Source: Desulfovibrio sp. (GTDB lineage Bacteria > Desulfobacterota > Desulfovibrionia > Desulfovibrionales > Desulfovibrionaceae). From it: 64,000 bases of DNA. Below the pieces are notes generated by a model that searched no databases, was not told where the DNA came from, and saw only the letters and a list, made by a program, of their open reading frames with translations. The DNA lies in NCBI RefSeq assembly GCF_009712225.1, contig NZ_WASP01000017.1, positions 88,337-152,336 of the forward strand, given 5' to 3'. How positions within the stretch are numbered: position 1 is the first letter of the stretch; each line of letters starts with the position of its first letter. Positions 29,267 to 38,566 of this stretch are shown one piece after another. A program made the position numbers and the translations under genes.

Positions 29267-30313
29267 ATGAGCAAGAAGCTGACTGTAGCCGTTGTAGGCG
29301 CCACAGGCGCCGTAGGCCGTGAAATGCTCAAGACCCTGCACGAAAGGGACTTTCCCGCCACCGAAATACGCGCTTTTGCGTCTGCCCGTTCTGCGGGCAC
29401 CAAAGTGCCTTTTGGTGACAAAGAGCTTACCGTGCAAGAGCTTAAAGAAGATGTCTTTGAGGGCATTGATTTGGCCATTTTTTCCGCCGGCGGCAGCACT
29501 TCGCAAAAATTCGCCCCGCATGCGGCCCACGCAGGTTGCGTGGTGGTGGACAACTCTGCCGCATGGCGCATGGACGACCGCTGCCCCCTGGTTGTGCCCG
29601 AGGTAAACGCCCACGCCCTTGAAGGGCACAAAGGCATCATTGCCAACCCCAACTGCTCCACCATCCAGATGCTGGTGGTGCTGAAGCCGCTGCACGACGC
29701 CGCCAAGATCAAGCGCGTTGTGGTTTCGACCTATCAGGCGGTTTCCGGTACCGGCCAAAAAGGTATTGAAGAGCTGGAACGTCAGGTGCGCGACCTGTTC
29801 AATGGCCGCGACCCCGAATGTAATACCTATCCCTACCGCATCGCCTTTAACGCGTTGCCGCATATCGATATCTTCCTTGAAAATGACTACACCAAGGAAG
29901 AAATGAAGATGGTTCACGAAACCGTCAAAATGCTTGAAGATCCTTCGGTCAAGGTTACGGCCACCTGTGTGCGCGTGCCGGTGTTTTACTGCCACGCCGA
30001 ATCGGTCAACATCGAAACCGAAAAGAAAATCACCGCCAAGGAAGCCCGCGTCATGCTTTCGCAGGCTCCCGGTGTGCGTGTGGTCGACAACCCGCGTGAG
30101 CTCATGTACCCCATGCCCTCTTATTGCGTGGGCGAAGACGACACCTACGTGGGCCGCATCCGCGAGGACGAAACCATCGAAAACGGCCTGAACATGTGGA
30201 TCGTGGCCGACAACGTGCGCAAGGGCGCTGCCCTCAACGCCGTGCAGATCGGTGAAGAACTGATCAAGCGCGGCCTGCTGCGCGTGACCGACAAAAACGT
30301 CTTCCTGAAGTAA
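29267..30313 (+). CDS. asd: aspartate-semialdehyde dehydrogenase
   Basis: 348 residues. Asd reduces aspartyl phosphate to the semialdehyde, the branch point to lysine, threonine, methionine and diaminopimelate. The NADP loop reads G-A-T-G-A-V-G at residues 10-16, the catalytic Cys is C130 in N-P-N-C-S-T, and Q-A-V-S-G-T-G and the C-terminal active His region follow. AAGGAG lies before the ATG. A hairpin without a T run separates it from the next gene. Confidence 0.97.
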   Translation: MSKKLTVAVVGATGAVGREMLKTLHERDFPATEIRAFASARSAGTKVPFGDKELTVQELKEDVFEGIDLAIFSAGGSTSQKFAPHAAHAGCVVVDNSAAWRMDDRCPLVVPEVNAHALEGHKGIIANPNCSTIQMLVVLKPLHDAAKIKRVVVSTYQAVSGTGQKGIEELERQVRDLFNGRDPECNTYPYRIAFNALPHIDIFLENDYTKEEMKMVHETVKMLEDPSVKVTATCVRVPVFYCHAESVNIETEKKITAKEARVMLSQAPGVRVVDNPRELMYPMPSYCVGEDDTYVGRIREDETIENGLNMWIVADNVRKGAALNAVQIGEELIKRGLLRVTDKNVFLK

Positions 30314-30321
30314 TTGTATGT

Positions 30322-30354
30322 GGGCGCGCGGGTTTGCATAAAACCTGCGCGCCC
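30322..30354 (+). other. intercistronic hairpin asd / aminotransferase
   Basis: GGGCGCGC-G-GGTTT pairs with AAACC-T-GCGCGCCC with one mismatch and a five-base loop. No T run follows, so it probably moderates decay or partial termination between the two genes. Confidence 0.55.
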
Positions 30355-30383
30355 CTGCGCTTCTATATCTGGAGGCTTTTGCA

Positions 30384-31334
30384 GTGAAAGCTGTGGACGC
30401 TGAAACATATCTCAAGGCCCTGCTAGCCGCGCCCCGTCCGGGGTCGGAGCAGGTTCTCGCCTTTTATGACCACCGCGTGGGGCACATCTGCACCGATGCG
30501 CACCTTTTGCTGCTGCCCCTCGACGACCACATCTGTCACCGTGGCGACGGCCTGTTTGAAAGCATCTGTTTTCGTCAGCGCACAATTTTCGGGCTCGATG
30601 CCCACCTTGCCCGCCTGGTGGACGGCGCGGCGGCCCTTTCCATCACGCCGCCCTGCGACTGGCAGGACGTGCGCCAGCGCATTATAGACGTTGCCCTTGC
30701 CGCTGGAGTGGACAACGGCGACCTGCGCGTTTTTCTGAGCCGTGGCCCAGGCGGTTTTGGCATTTCGCCCGCCGAATGCCCGCAAGCCGGGCTGTACATT
30801 GTGGCGCTCAAGAAAACCCTGCCCACCGAAGCCCTGTACGCCAAAGGGTTTACGGCCTTTACCAGCTCCATCCCGCCCAAGCAGGAATATCTGGCCCGCA
30901 TCAAGAACACCAACTACCTGCCCAATGTCTTCATGGCCATGGAAGCCCGCCAAAAGAGCATGGATGTGGCCGTAACCTTTGACGAAAACAACATCATGGG
31001 CGAGGCCGCCGTGGCCAATGTGGGCCTTGTGGACGGCCAGGGCCGCCTGCTATGCCCCGAAATCAGGCGCATTCTGCCCGGCACCACCCTGCTGGCAGCC
31101 ATGGAAATTGCCGCCGAGCGCATGCCCGTGGTGCAGATGCCCATTCCCAAGGCGGCCATTGCCACGGCGCGCGAAATGCTGCTCTTCACCAGCTCCACCC
31201 TTTGCGTGGGCATTACCCATTTTGACGGCAAGCCCGTTGGACAGGGTGCGCAGGCTGGCAAACCCGGTCCCGTGGCTCTGTGGCTCAAGGATGTGCTTTT
31301 GGACTACATGCTGAAAAAAGGCGCTCATATCTGA
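30384..31334 (+). CDS. class IV PLP aminotransferase (branched-chain / D-amino-acid / ADC-lyase type)
   Basis: 316 residues from a GTG with GGAGG eight bases upstream. The fold-type IV pattern is clear: R-G-D-G-L-F-E-S near residue 52, the PLP Lys in R-I-K-N-T-N-Y-L (about residue 174), the phosphate Glu in E-A-A-V-A-N-V and L-P-G-T-T in the last third. Members of the family transaminate branched-chain or D-amino acids or make 4-aminobenzoate; I cannot choose. Position after asd favours an amino-acid role. Its stop overlaps the next ATG (TGATG). Confidence 0.85.
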   Translation: MKAVDAETYLKALLAAPRPGSEQVLAFYDHRVGHICTDAHLLLLPLDDHICHRGDGLFESICFRQRTIFGLDAHLARLVDGAAALSITPPCDWQDVRQRIIDVALAAGVDNGDLRVFLSRGPGGFGISPAECPQAGLYIVALKKTLPTEALYAKGFTAFTSSIPPKQEYLARIKNTNYLPNVFMAMEARQKSMDVAVTFDENNIMGEAAVANVGLVDGQGRLLCPEIRRILPGTTLLAAMEIAAERMPVVQMPIPKAAIATAREMLLFTSSTLCVGITHFDGKPVGQGAQAGKPGPVALWLKDVLLDYMLKKGAHI

Positions 31335-32596
31335 TGCGCGTTCTGCTTATTGCGCTGCAACAAACCACAGAAGGTCCGCCCTCACCCACAGAACAGGCCC
31401 AGTGGACAGAAGCGGGCGCGCCCATGCGCACGGCCCGGCTGGAAGAAGACCACGCACTTGCCCTGGCCTCTGCCATGCGCGACGGCGGCAGGCTGGCCCC
31501 CATGCTTCTGTGCTCAAAAAATTCGCGCCTGCACCGCCGCGCTGCCGCCCTCAACCTGCCCACGCTTACCGCTGGCGGCCCTGTTGACTTTACACGTCTC
31601 TGGCTCTGGCAACGGCGACACAAACACCTTGTGGTGCAGACCTTTGGCGAGTGCAGCATGGCTGCAGGCCGCCGTGTGCTTGTCATGCGCCCGCCCCAGA
31701 GCACACTGCTGTGCCACGCCTTTTTGCTGCGCGCCCCGCATGCCGACGTAAGCTCGGGCAAGGGCATGCTGTCGGCCCACAAGATTCTGTGTGGCTCAAG
31801 CCATGTGCGTGAGCGCATCGCCAAGGCAGGCGGCTTTGGTCAGGATGATGCGCCCTGGCGCGGTCCCAGAAATCGGCAGCTCCCCCTGTCGGGAGACGTG
31901 CTGGCCCATATTGCGCCGGGCATGAACCTTGAAGGGTACACGCCTGCGCCTCAATGGAGCGCAGAGGCCGCCGCACCCGACAGTGACCAGCACTTTATTT
32001 TCTGCATGGGCGACGCACTCACGCCGCGTTCGGGAGTGCACGTTGTCACCAGAGCCATGGCTGCCATGTGGCAGCGGCGCGACCTGCCCCGGTGGGAAGT
32101 ACGTGCAGCCGGTGGCGGACCACGCTTTCAGGAAGTGCTTGAAGAGGCGGAATCTCTGGGCGTGCAGTCACGCCTGTGCCTGCTCAACGAGCAGCCGCTG
32201 CACCAGCTGCTGCAAAGCTGCCATGCATGGATAGCGCCCGGTTCAGCGCCGGACGAACTGCCCGAAACCCTCGGCGCAGGGTTGGCGGCCCATATGCCGG
32301 TGATCTGCGGGCAGGGCGACCTGCACCACCAGCGGCTTCTGGCCGCTCCGACAGCTGCCTGCATGTTTGAAGAAAACAATCCACAGTCGCTGGCAGAGGC
32401 CATGATCAACATCATGACTAGCGAAGACCTGCGCCGCAGCACCGTGCGGGAGGGTGACGCGCTGCGACCGGGACTGGGACTTGATGCCTTTGCCGACGCG
32501 GTTTGTGCCCGACACGAAGCATGGTGCGGGGAACTGGGCTGGCTTGAAAAAAGCGCCCACCCACAAGGCACAAAACCAGCCACAGACCAGCAATAA
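31334..32596 (+). CDS. GT-B type (family-4-like) glycosyltransferase
   Basis: 420 residues. The N-terminal half contains a His/Ser-rich sugar-acceptor-like region and the C-terminal half the donor domain with R-A-A-G-G-G-P, the N-E-Q-P-L-H-Q-L-L stretch, the A-P-G-S-A-P-D-E-L-P-E-T-L-G-A-G-L-A segment equivalent to the E-x7-E loop of GT4, and the G-L-A-A-H-M-P-V-I turn. Cytoplasmic face of the membrane is likely. Translationally coupled to the aminotransferase. Sugar and acceptor unknown. Confidence 0.75.
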   Translation: MRVLLIALQQTTEGPPSPTEQAQWTEAGAPMRTARLEEDHALALASAMRDGGRLAPMLLCSKNSRLHRRAAALNLPTLTAGGPVDFTRLWLWQRRHKHLVVQTFGECSMAAGRRVLVMRPPQSTLLCHAFLLRAPHADVSSGKGMLSAHKILCGSSHVRERIAKAGGFGQDDAPWRGPRNRQLPLSGDVLAHIAPGMNLEGYTPAPQWSAEAAAPDSDQHFIFCMGDALTPRSGVHVVTRAMAAMWQRRDLPRWEVRAAGGGPRFQEVLEEAESLGVQSRLCLLNEQPLHQLLQSCHAWIAPGSAPDELPETLGAGLAAHMPVICGQGDLHHQRLLAAPTAACMFEENNPQSLAEAMINIMTSEDLRRSTVREGDALRPGLGLDAFADAVCARHEAWCGELGWLEKSAHPQGTKPATDQQ

Positions 32597-32678
32597 ACCG
32601 GCAAACACATGCGTGCCCCGCGCAGACAGCTGCCCGCTGCTAGCCAGGGGTAATACCGCAAACACATACAGGAACCGT

Positions 32679-33587
32679 ATGAAATGTAAAATCTGCAAGG
32701 CAGAAGCCGTAGTGGCACTTCGCAGCCACAACGCCGCCTTTTGCCCCGACTGTTACAAGGACTTTTTTGCCCGCCAGGTTGAACGCGGCATCGAAGGCCA
32801 AAAGCTGTTCACCCGAGACGAGCGTGTTCTGGTGGCCCTTTCTGGCGGCAAGGATTCGCTGGCCCTTATGCTTGAGCTTTCGCGTCAGGGTTACAACGTT
32901 ACCGGTCTGCATATCGATCTGGGTATTCCGGTTTCTTCCGCCGCCGCGCGTGGCGTGGTTGAGCGCTTTTGCACCAAGCACGGCCTCAAGCTCATGATCA
33001 AGGAAATGGTCGCCGAGGGCCTGCCCATTCCGCTGGTCAAGGAGCGCCTGAACCGCCCCATCTGTTCTGCCTGCGGCAAGATCAAGCGCCACTTTTTCAA
33101 CAAGGTTGCCCTGGATGAGGGATTTGACGCCCTTGCCACCGGTCACAATCTTGACGACGAAGTGGCCCGCCTTTTCAGCAATACCCTGCGCTGGGACACC
33201 TCGTATCTTTCCGATCAGGGCCCGCGCCTTGAAAGCGAGCACGGCTTTTCGCGCAAGGTCAAACCCCTGTGGCGGCTCTCTGAATTTGAAACCGCCAACT
33301 ATGCCTTTCTGATGGGCATAGAAAACCACTACGCCCCCTGCCCATACAGCCCCGGTGCCAGCTTCACCACGCTCAAGGGGCTGATGCAGAATCTCGAATT
33401 CGCCATGCCTGGCCGCAAGCTCGATTTCTACCAGGGCTTTCTTGTACGAGGCCGGCCCGTTTTTGCCCGCCGCGAAGCCGAGGTGGGCGTGGAGCTGGCC
33501 CCCTGCACAGAGTGCGGCTATCCCACCTCTTCCGGCGACCGCTGCGGCGTATGCCGTATCCGTTCTGCTCTGGCCGATCAGGGCTAG
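32679..33587 (+). CDS. ttuA: TtuA-type tRNA 2-thiolation enzyme
   Basis: 302 residues from the ATG at 32679. The N-terminal zinc finger uses C3, C6, C22, C25; the PP-loop S-G-G-K-D-S is at 55-60; C129, C132 and C221 correspond to the 4Fe-4S ligands of TtuA; a second zinc finger uses C276, C279, C289, C292. These spacings match the TtuA group (2-thiouridine at tRNA position 54) rather than E. coli-type TtcA, which lacks the two zinc fingers. Sulfur is normally supplied by the ubiquitin-like TtuB; no such gene is adjacent. The start is fixed by AGGA and the finger. Ends in a terminator. Confidence 0.88.
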   Translation: MKCKICKAEAVVALRSHNAAFCPDCYKDFFARQVERGIEGQKLFTRDERVLVALSGGKDSLALMLELSRQGYNVTGLHIDLGIPVSSAAARGVVERFCTKHGLKLMIKEMVAEGLPIPLVKERLNRPICSACGKIKRHFFNKVALDEGFDALATGHNLDDEVARLFSNTLRWDTSYLSDQGPRLESEHGFSRKVKPLWRLSEFETANYAFLMGIENHYAPCPYSPGASFTTLKGLMQNLEFAMPGRKLDFYQGFLVRGRPVFARREAEVGVELAPCTECGYPTSSGDRCGVCRIRSALADQG

Positions 33588-33616
33588 ACCCACAACATAG
33601 CCATATTATTCTGTAT

Positions 33617-33647
33617 CCGGCAGCCTCAGGGCTGCCGGTTTTCTTTT
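33617..33647 (+). terminator. ttuA operon terminator
   Basis: CCGGCAGCC / GGCTGCCGG with a four-base loop and TTTTCTTTT. Confidence 0.92.
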
Positions 33648-33682
33648 ACCCATACTGTGTACTGGCAAAAGCTCATTCCTGC

Positions 33683-33714
33683 TTGACTTTCGACCTTTCT
33701 GAAAATAAATTTCA
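33683..33714 (+). promoter_or_regulatory. feoB promoter with overlapping Fur-like box
   Basis: TTGACT (33683-33688), exactly 17 bases, TAAATT (33706-33711). The palindrome TGAAAATAAATTTCA (33700-33714) covers the -10 box and differs at one position from TGAAAATNATTTTCA, the Fur box I recall for Desulfovibrio. Iron-loaded Fur would block the polymerase. Confidence 0.7.
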
Positions 33715-33775
33715 ATTCCATTCATATTCCAGCCCACCGGCATGCACCGGCGCGGCACAGACAGGAGCGCAAAGC

Positions 33776-36085
33776 ATGCCGGAATCCTTATCCGCAGCGG
33801 CAGAGATGCGTGGCGGGCACGCCCGCACGCTCATTGGAGGTCTGGCCTATTCCCTGCGTCTGGCCATTGCTGGCAATCCCAACTGCGGCAAAACCACGGT
33901 CTTCAATTCACTCACAGGCGCGCACCAGCATGTGGGCAACTACAGCGGCGTGACTGTTGAAAAAAAAGAGGGCTTTATCCGCCATGAAGGGCAGGAGATC
34001 ATTCTGGTCGACCTGCCCGGAGCGTATTCGCTCTCGGCCTATTCACAGGAAGAAGTGGTGGCCCGCAACGTACTGCTGGGCGGCTCGGTGCAGGCGGTCA
34101 TCAACGTGGTGGACGCGGGCATTCTGGAGCGTGGCCTGCTGCTTACGGCCCAGCTGCGCGAAATGGGGCTGCCAGTGGTTATTGCCTGCAACATGATGGA
34201 CGAGGCCCGTGCGGCAGGCATAAGCATTGATTTTTTGCGGCTCTCGGAATTTATGGGCGCAAACGCAGTGCCCACAGTGGGCACTGCGGGCAACGGCCTG
34301 CGCGAGGCCCTCTCTGCTGCGCGGCAGGCCGCACTGGACGCCCAGCAGCATGAGGGAATTACGGCAGAAACATCATCCACGCAGGCTGCACGGGGGCAGG
34401 CGCTGCGCATCAGCTACGGCCCCCTGCTTGATCCCATACTGGAAACCATGGAACGGCGCATAGCAGCCAGCCCCGGCATGGCGGCTTCTCCTTACGGGCA
34501 CTGCGCGCCGCGCTGGCTGGCTCTCAACCTGCTGCAGGACGATGCCGAAGCCATTGCGGCCCTGCAAAAGGCGGATACCGACCTTGCCGCCGACATGGCG
34601 CAGGTGTGCAGCTTTGTGCAGGAAGAACTGCAGAGTATTGGTCGCGATGCCGAGGGCATCATTGCCGACGGGCACAGCGAATTTGTGCGGCGGGTGGCCG
34701 CTGCCTGCATAGTCAAAACCGGCGACCGACACCGCCTCAGCCTTTCAGACAAACTCGACCGCGTGCTGGCCCACGCCCTGTGGGGCGCGCTGATCATGCT
34801 GGGCGTGCTCTATGCCATGTTTCAGATCACCATTGTGCTGGGTTCGTATCCGCAGGGCTGGCTTGAGGGCGCGTTTGGCGCTCTGGCCGGTTTTGTGCGC
34901 GCCTCGCTGCCAGAGGGCCTCTTTGCCTCGCTGCTGGTGGATGGCGTGATCGCGGGCGTGGGCGGTGTGCTCAGTTTTGTGCCGCTGGTGCTTATCATGT
35001 TTGCGCTTATCGCCATTGTGGAAGACAGCGGCTACATGGCCCGCATGGCCTACATCGCCGACAGGGTGTTCCAGTTTTTTGGCCTGCACGGGGCCTCGGT
35101 GATGCCCTACATCATCTCTGGCGGCATTGCAGGCGGCTGCGCCATACCTGGCGTAATGGCCACGCGCACCATGCGCAGCCCCAAGGAAAAACTTGCCACC
35201 ATGCTCACCCTGCCCTACATGGCCTGCGGCGCAAAACTGCCCGTGTACCTGCTGCTGGTGGGCACATTTTTTCCGCACAATGCCGCCAACATGATGTTTG
35301 CCATCATCATGCTCTCGTGGGTGCTGGCTTTTTGCGTGGCCCTGCTGCTGCGAAAAACCGTGTTGCGTGGCGAGGCCACCCCGCTGGTCATGGAAATGCC
35401 CCCCTACCGCATGCCCACCCTGCGCGGCATCTGCATCCACTGCTGGGAACGCACATGGATGTATCTGAAAAAGGCGGGAACCGTGCTCGTGCCTCTGGCC
35501 ATGCTTATCTGGGCGGCCATGACCTTTCCCGCCCTTGACCCCCAAACAGCCCTGCCCTTTGAAAACGAAATTGCCCGCCTGAGTGCGCGCCTTGAGCGCG
35601 ACGAACTCTCTGAACAGATGCGCAGTACCTACGAAACCACGCTGGCAAAAACGCAGGAGAAACTGGACGCGGAGCGCCTGCGCCACACCCTTGCGGGCAG
35701 CCTTGGCACATGGCTTGAGGGTGTCACCTCGTATGCGGGTTTTAGCTGGCGTACAGACGTGGCCCTAATCGGCGGCATTGCAGCCAAGGAAGCCATTATC
35801 TCCACCCTCGGCACCGCCTACGCGCTTGGCGCGCAGGATCCGGAAGACCCGGCATCTCTGGCGGAGCTGTTGCGAAGCGACCCCTCGTGGAATCAGGGTA
35901 CGGCGCTGGCCCTGCTGGTTTTTGTCATGCTTTATGCACCCTGCTTTGTGACTCTGATTGTCATTCGGCAGGAATCGGGCAGCTGGAAATGGGTTGCATT
36001 CAGCATTGCCTTCAATACCCTGCTGGCCTTTGGCATGGCTGTGGGCGTTTACCAGACTTACCGATTCTTATGGATGGGCTTATAA
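33776..36085 (+). CDS. feoB: ferrous iron transporter FeoB
   Basis: 769 residues from the ATG at 33776 with AGGAG nine bases upstream. The N-terminal G domain has G-N-P-N-C-G-K-T-T, D-L-P-G-A-Y-S-L and N-M-M-D; a helical spacer follows; the membrane part starts around residue 320 with the two Gate repeats and conserved Cys. FeoB moves Fe2+ across the inner membrane. A long Glu/Arg-rich loop (about residues 595-650) lies in the C-terminal half. It lacks a fused FeoA; a separate feoA lies about 5 kb away on the other strand. The diguanylate cyclase starts directly after its stop. Confidence 0.96.
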   Translation: MPESLSAAAEMRGGHARTLIGGLAYSLRLAIAGNPNCGKTTVFNSLTGAHQHVGNYSGVTVEKKEGFIRHEGQEIILVDLPGAYSLSAYSQEEVVARNVLLGGSVQAVINVVDAGILERGLLLTAQLREMGLPVVIACNMMDEARAAGISIDFLRLSEFMGANAVPTVGTAGNGLREALSAARQAALDAQQHEGITAETSSTQAARGQALRISYGPLLDPILETMERRIAASPGMAASPYGHCAPRWLALNLLQDDAEAIAALQKADTDLAADMAQVCSFVQEELQSIGRDAEGIIADGHSEFVRRVAAACIVKTGDRHRLSLSDKLDRVLAHALWGALIMLGVLYAMFQITIVLGSYPQGWLEGAFGALAGFVRASLPEGLFASLLVDGVIAGVGGVLSFVPLVLIMFALIAIVEDSGYMARMAYIADRVFQFFGLHGASVMPYIISGGIAGGCAIPGVMATRTMRSPKEKLATMLTLPYMACGAKLPVYLLLVGTFFPHNAANMMFAIIMLSWVLAFCVALLLRKTVLRGEATPLVMEMPPYRMPTLRGICIHCWERTWMYLKKAGTVLVPLAMLIWAAMTFPALDPQTALPFENEIARLSARLERDELSEQMRSTYETTLAKTQEKLDAERLRHTLAGSLGTWLEGVTSYAGFSWRTDVALIGGIAAKEAIISTLGTAYALGAQDPEDPASLAELLRSDPSWNQGTALALLVFVMLYAPCFVTLIVIRQESGSWKWVAFSIAFNTLLAFGMAVGVYQTYRFLWMGL

Positions 36086-37261
36086 ATGGCTAAAACCACA
36101 GAGCGCGTCACCGGCATGGGCATACGCGCATACCTTGCACTGGGCCTCACTGTCATGGCCCTGCTTTTTACGGCCAGCTTTTTCTATTTTATGAGCATGA
36201 CACGCGAAATGAGCGTTTCAGGAACCAGGACATACGGGGCCTTCATGGCGCTCACCGAAGCCCGCAGCAAGGCCGACCATAGCCTGTTCGAGCGCCTGCG
36301 CGAAACAGAATCGGCACTGAACGCCGCCCGCCAAAACACAAGCACTCCGCGACAGACAACCGACGCCGCCCTTACGGCGCTTGCCGCATCCATTGCCGAA
36401 CTCTCTGCCCCGCAGGCCGCCACAGAAGACATCTTGCTGCAACTGCGGCGCACGGCAACCCTTGCGCACGAATTTGAAAACCGCCTGCTCATGGGCTTTT
36501 TGCTGCTTGGCACTGGCCTTGCCGCCCTGTTTGGCCTGTTGCGCCTGCATCTTGCCCGGCCCCTGCAAGGCATCATGGCCTTTCTCAACCAGCTGGGCAC
36601 AGGGGCCGCCAGCCAGCCACCCAAACGCAGCTTTATTGTCGAACTTGGCAATATTGCGGCATCGCTAGAGAATCTTGGCACGTATCTTTCGCTCGCAACT
36701 GTCCGTTCACAAAAACTGGCTTCAGAGCACGACCATTTTCAGAAAATGTCACTGGTGGACGGCCTCACCGGCGTGGGCAACCGCCGCGCCTTTGACGAAA
36801 AACTGCGCTCGCTGTGGCTTCAGGCCCAACAGGGGCAAATGCCACTCGCGCTCATCATGCTGGATGTGGACACCTTCAAGCGCTACAACGACAACCTTGG
36901 GCATCAGGCGGGCGACGAATGCCTGCGCCGCGTGGCAGCTGCCATGAGCAGGGCCGCGCGCTCCACCGACGTATGCGCCCGATACGGCGGCGAAGAATTT
37001 GCCCTGCTGCTGCCCGGCGCGGATGCTGCCACAGCTCAGGCCGTTGCCACGCGCGTGCATGCCGAAGTTGCACGCGAACAGCTGCCCCACCCCGCATCGC
37101 CGGTAAGCACATTTGTGACTGTGAGCCTTGGCGTGAGCAGCATGACGCCGCTGGCCGATCAGGATGTTGAAAGCAATGTGCTGGTGCGCCAGACCGATGC
37201 CGCCCTGTACGAGGCAAAGGCCGCAGGCCGCAACCGCACACGCGTGTACGGGCAGTCCTAG
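36086..37261 (+). CDS. membrane-bound diguanylate cyclase
   Basis: 391 residues. Two membrane spans (about 13-35 and 131-155) frame a periplasmic helical sensor of about 95 residues; a HAMP-like linker leads to the GGDEF domain (about 225-385). The active loop is Y-G-G-E-E-F near residue 299 and R-S-T-D nine residues before it is the RxxD inhibitory site, so the enzyme should be active and feedback-controlled. The ATG follows the feoB stop with no gap, so it depends on feoB translation and would follow its iron control. Confidence 0.92.
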   Translation: MAKTTERVTGMGIRAYLALGLTVMALLFTASFFYFMSMTREMSVSGTRTYGAFMALTEARSKADHSLFERLRETESALNAARQNTSTPRQTTDAALTALAASIAELSAPQAATEDILLQLRRTATLAHEFENRLLMGFLLLGTGLAALFGLLRLHLARPLQGIMAFLNQLGTGAASQPPKRSFIVELGNIAASLENLGTYLSLATVRSQKLASEHDHFQKMSLVDGLTGVGNRRAFDEKLRSLWLQAQQGQMPLALIMLDVDTFKRYNDNLGHQAGDECLRRVAAAMSRAARSTDVCARYGGEEFALLLPGADAATAQAVATRVHAEVAREQLPHPASPVSTFVTVSLGVSSMTPLADQDVESNVLVRQTDAALYEAKAAGRNRTRVYGQS

Positions 37262-37288
37262 GCTTTGCCGCTGGGCCTTATTCGCTAG

Positions 37289-37322
37289 AAAAGCCGTCCG
37301 GGTATAAACCCGAACGGCTTTT
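37289..37322. terminator. bidirectional terminator
   Basis: AAAAGCCGTCCGGGT-type arms (37289-37303 with 37307-37322, one mismatch) between the converging cyclase and the dehydratase gene, with T/A runs on both sides. Confidence 0.9.
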
Positions 37323-37351
37323 CTGTTTGGCTGGTATGGTGAGGGCAAGTG

Positions 37352-38542
37352 TTATTTGACGGATACAACCGTGGAGGCCGCAATGGTTTCAGGCGTCAGC
37401 TCCTGGCCCAGACCGGGCAGGTCGGGCACGGTGTACATGCCTTTTTCAGGCATGTAGTTATGCACGCAGGTTCTGGTATTGGGCTCAAGCAGGGCGTAGC
37501 GGTGCAGCTCGTGAATCATGAAGTTGGGGATGGCCGCTTCCATGTGCAGGGCCGCAGCGGTGGATATGGGGCCGCCGCACACGTGAATCTGCACGGTTAC
37601 GTCGTAAATATGCGCCATGTCGCAAATTTTCTTTACTTCAGTGATACCGCCGCAGGTGCAGATATCGGGCTGGATGACGCTCAGAGAACCTGCTTCAAGG
37701 AAGGGGCGATACCCCCAACGCCAGTAAATGCGTTCACCGGCTGCGATGGGAATAGGCACGTTGTCCGCAACCTTTTTCATCTGCTTTGGGTTGAGAGGCA
37801 TGACAGGTTCTTCGTAATACAACACGCCAAGCTCGGCGATCATGCGACCAAACTGTATTGCTGCCGTGGTTGACGTGAAGGAGTGCATTTCAACAATAAT
37901 ATCCATGTCCGGACCAACAGCCTTGCGCATTGCTGCAAGACGGTCATAGCCCCGGCGCAGCACCTTGTCTGGCAGCACGCCCGAAAGGTCCTGCTGGTTC
38001 CAGTTGCCCTGACCGTCCATGGCGAGAACGTCCACCTTGAGGGCATCGTACCCTTCTGCCTGTGCAATGAGCGCGGTTTCGGCATAGGCCTGCGGATCAA
38101 CCAGCATGGCCTTGTCCTGCCCGGCCCCCCAGCCAAACTGCAGCTGGCTGGCATAGGTGCGTATCTTGCTGCGAGTTTTGCCACCAAGCAGCTGGTACAG
38201 GGGCACACCGAGCACCTTGCCCTTGATGTCCCACATGGCAAGGTCAAGGCCGCTCATGGCTGCGGAAAAAATGCCGCCACCGCCCTGCCCCCAAAAAGTT
38301 TTGCGCAACATTTTTTCCCAAATGGCCTCGTTGCACATGGGGTCCATGCCAATGAGTATCTGGGCCAGATCTTTTGCCGTGCCAAACCCGCCAGAAGCGC
38401 CCACGCCATAGGCAAGGCCCACTTCGCCGAATCCGCTGATGCCTTCATCCGTATTCACTTTTACAACTACAGGCCGCCACTTGCTGGTGGCTGAGCTGAA
38501 GTCGTTGGCCACATCAATGATATCAATGCTTGTAATCTTCAT
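37352..38542 (-). CDS. enolase-superfamily sugar-acid dehydratase (galactonate/gluconate type)
   Basis: 396 residues. The capping domain ends near residue 125 and the barrel follows. Active-site signs: A-L-K-V-D-V on strand 2; E-M-H (first metal Glu with a neighbouring His, as in D-galactonate dehydratases); Y-Y-E-E-P-V; A-G-E-R; and the second catalytic His in Q-I-H-V-C-G-G-P. The pair of His argues for acid-sugar dehydration rather than mandelate or muconate chemistry. Exact substrate unknown. Two ATGs lie two codons apart; the second (38542) has AGGAG at the right distance. 24 bases after the MFS gene, same operon. Confidence 0.85.
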   Translation of the reverse strand: MKITSIDIIDVANDFSSATSKWRPVVVKVNTDEGISGFGEVGLAYGVGASGGFGTAKDLAQILIGMDPMCNEAIWEKMLRKTFWGQGGGGIFSAAMSGLDLAMWDIKGKVLGVPLYQLLGGKTRSKIRTYASQLQFGWGAGQDKAMLVDPQAYAETALIAQAEGYDALKVDVLAMDGQGNWNQQDLSGVLPDKVLRRGYDRLAAMRKAVGPDMDIIVEMHSFTSTTAAIQFGRMIAELGVLYYEEPVMPLNPKQMKKVADNVPIPIAAGERIYWRWGYRPFLEAGSLSVIQPDICTCGGITEVKKICDMAHIYDVTVQIHVCGGPISTAAALHMEAAIPNFMIHELHRYALLEPNTRTCVHNYMPEKGMYTVPDLPGLGQELTPETIAASTVVSVK

Positions 38543-38566
38543 TATCATACTCCTGTGCGCACTGTG

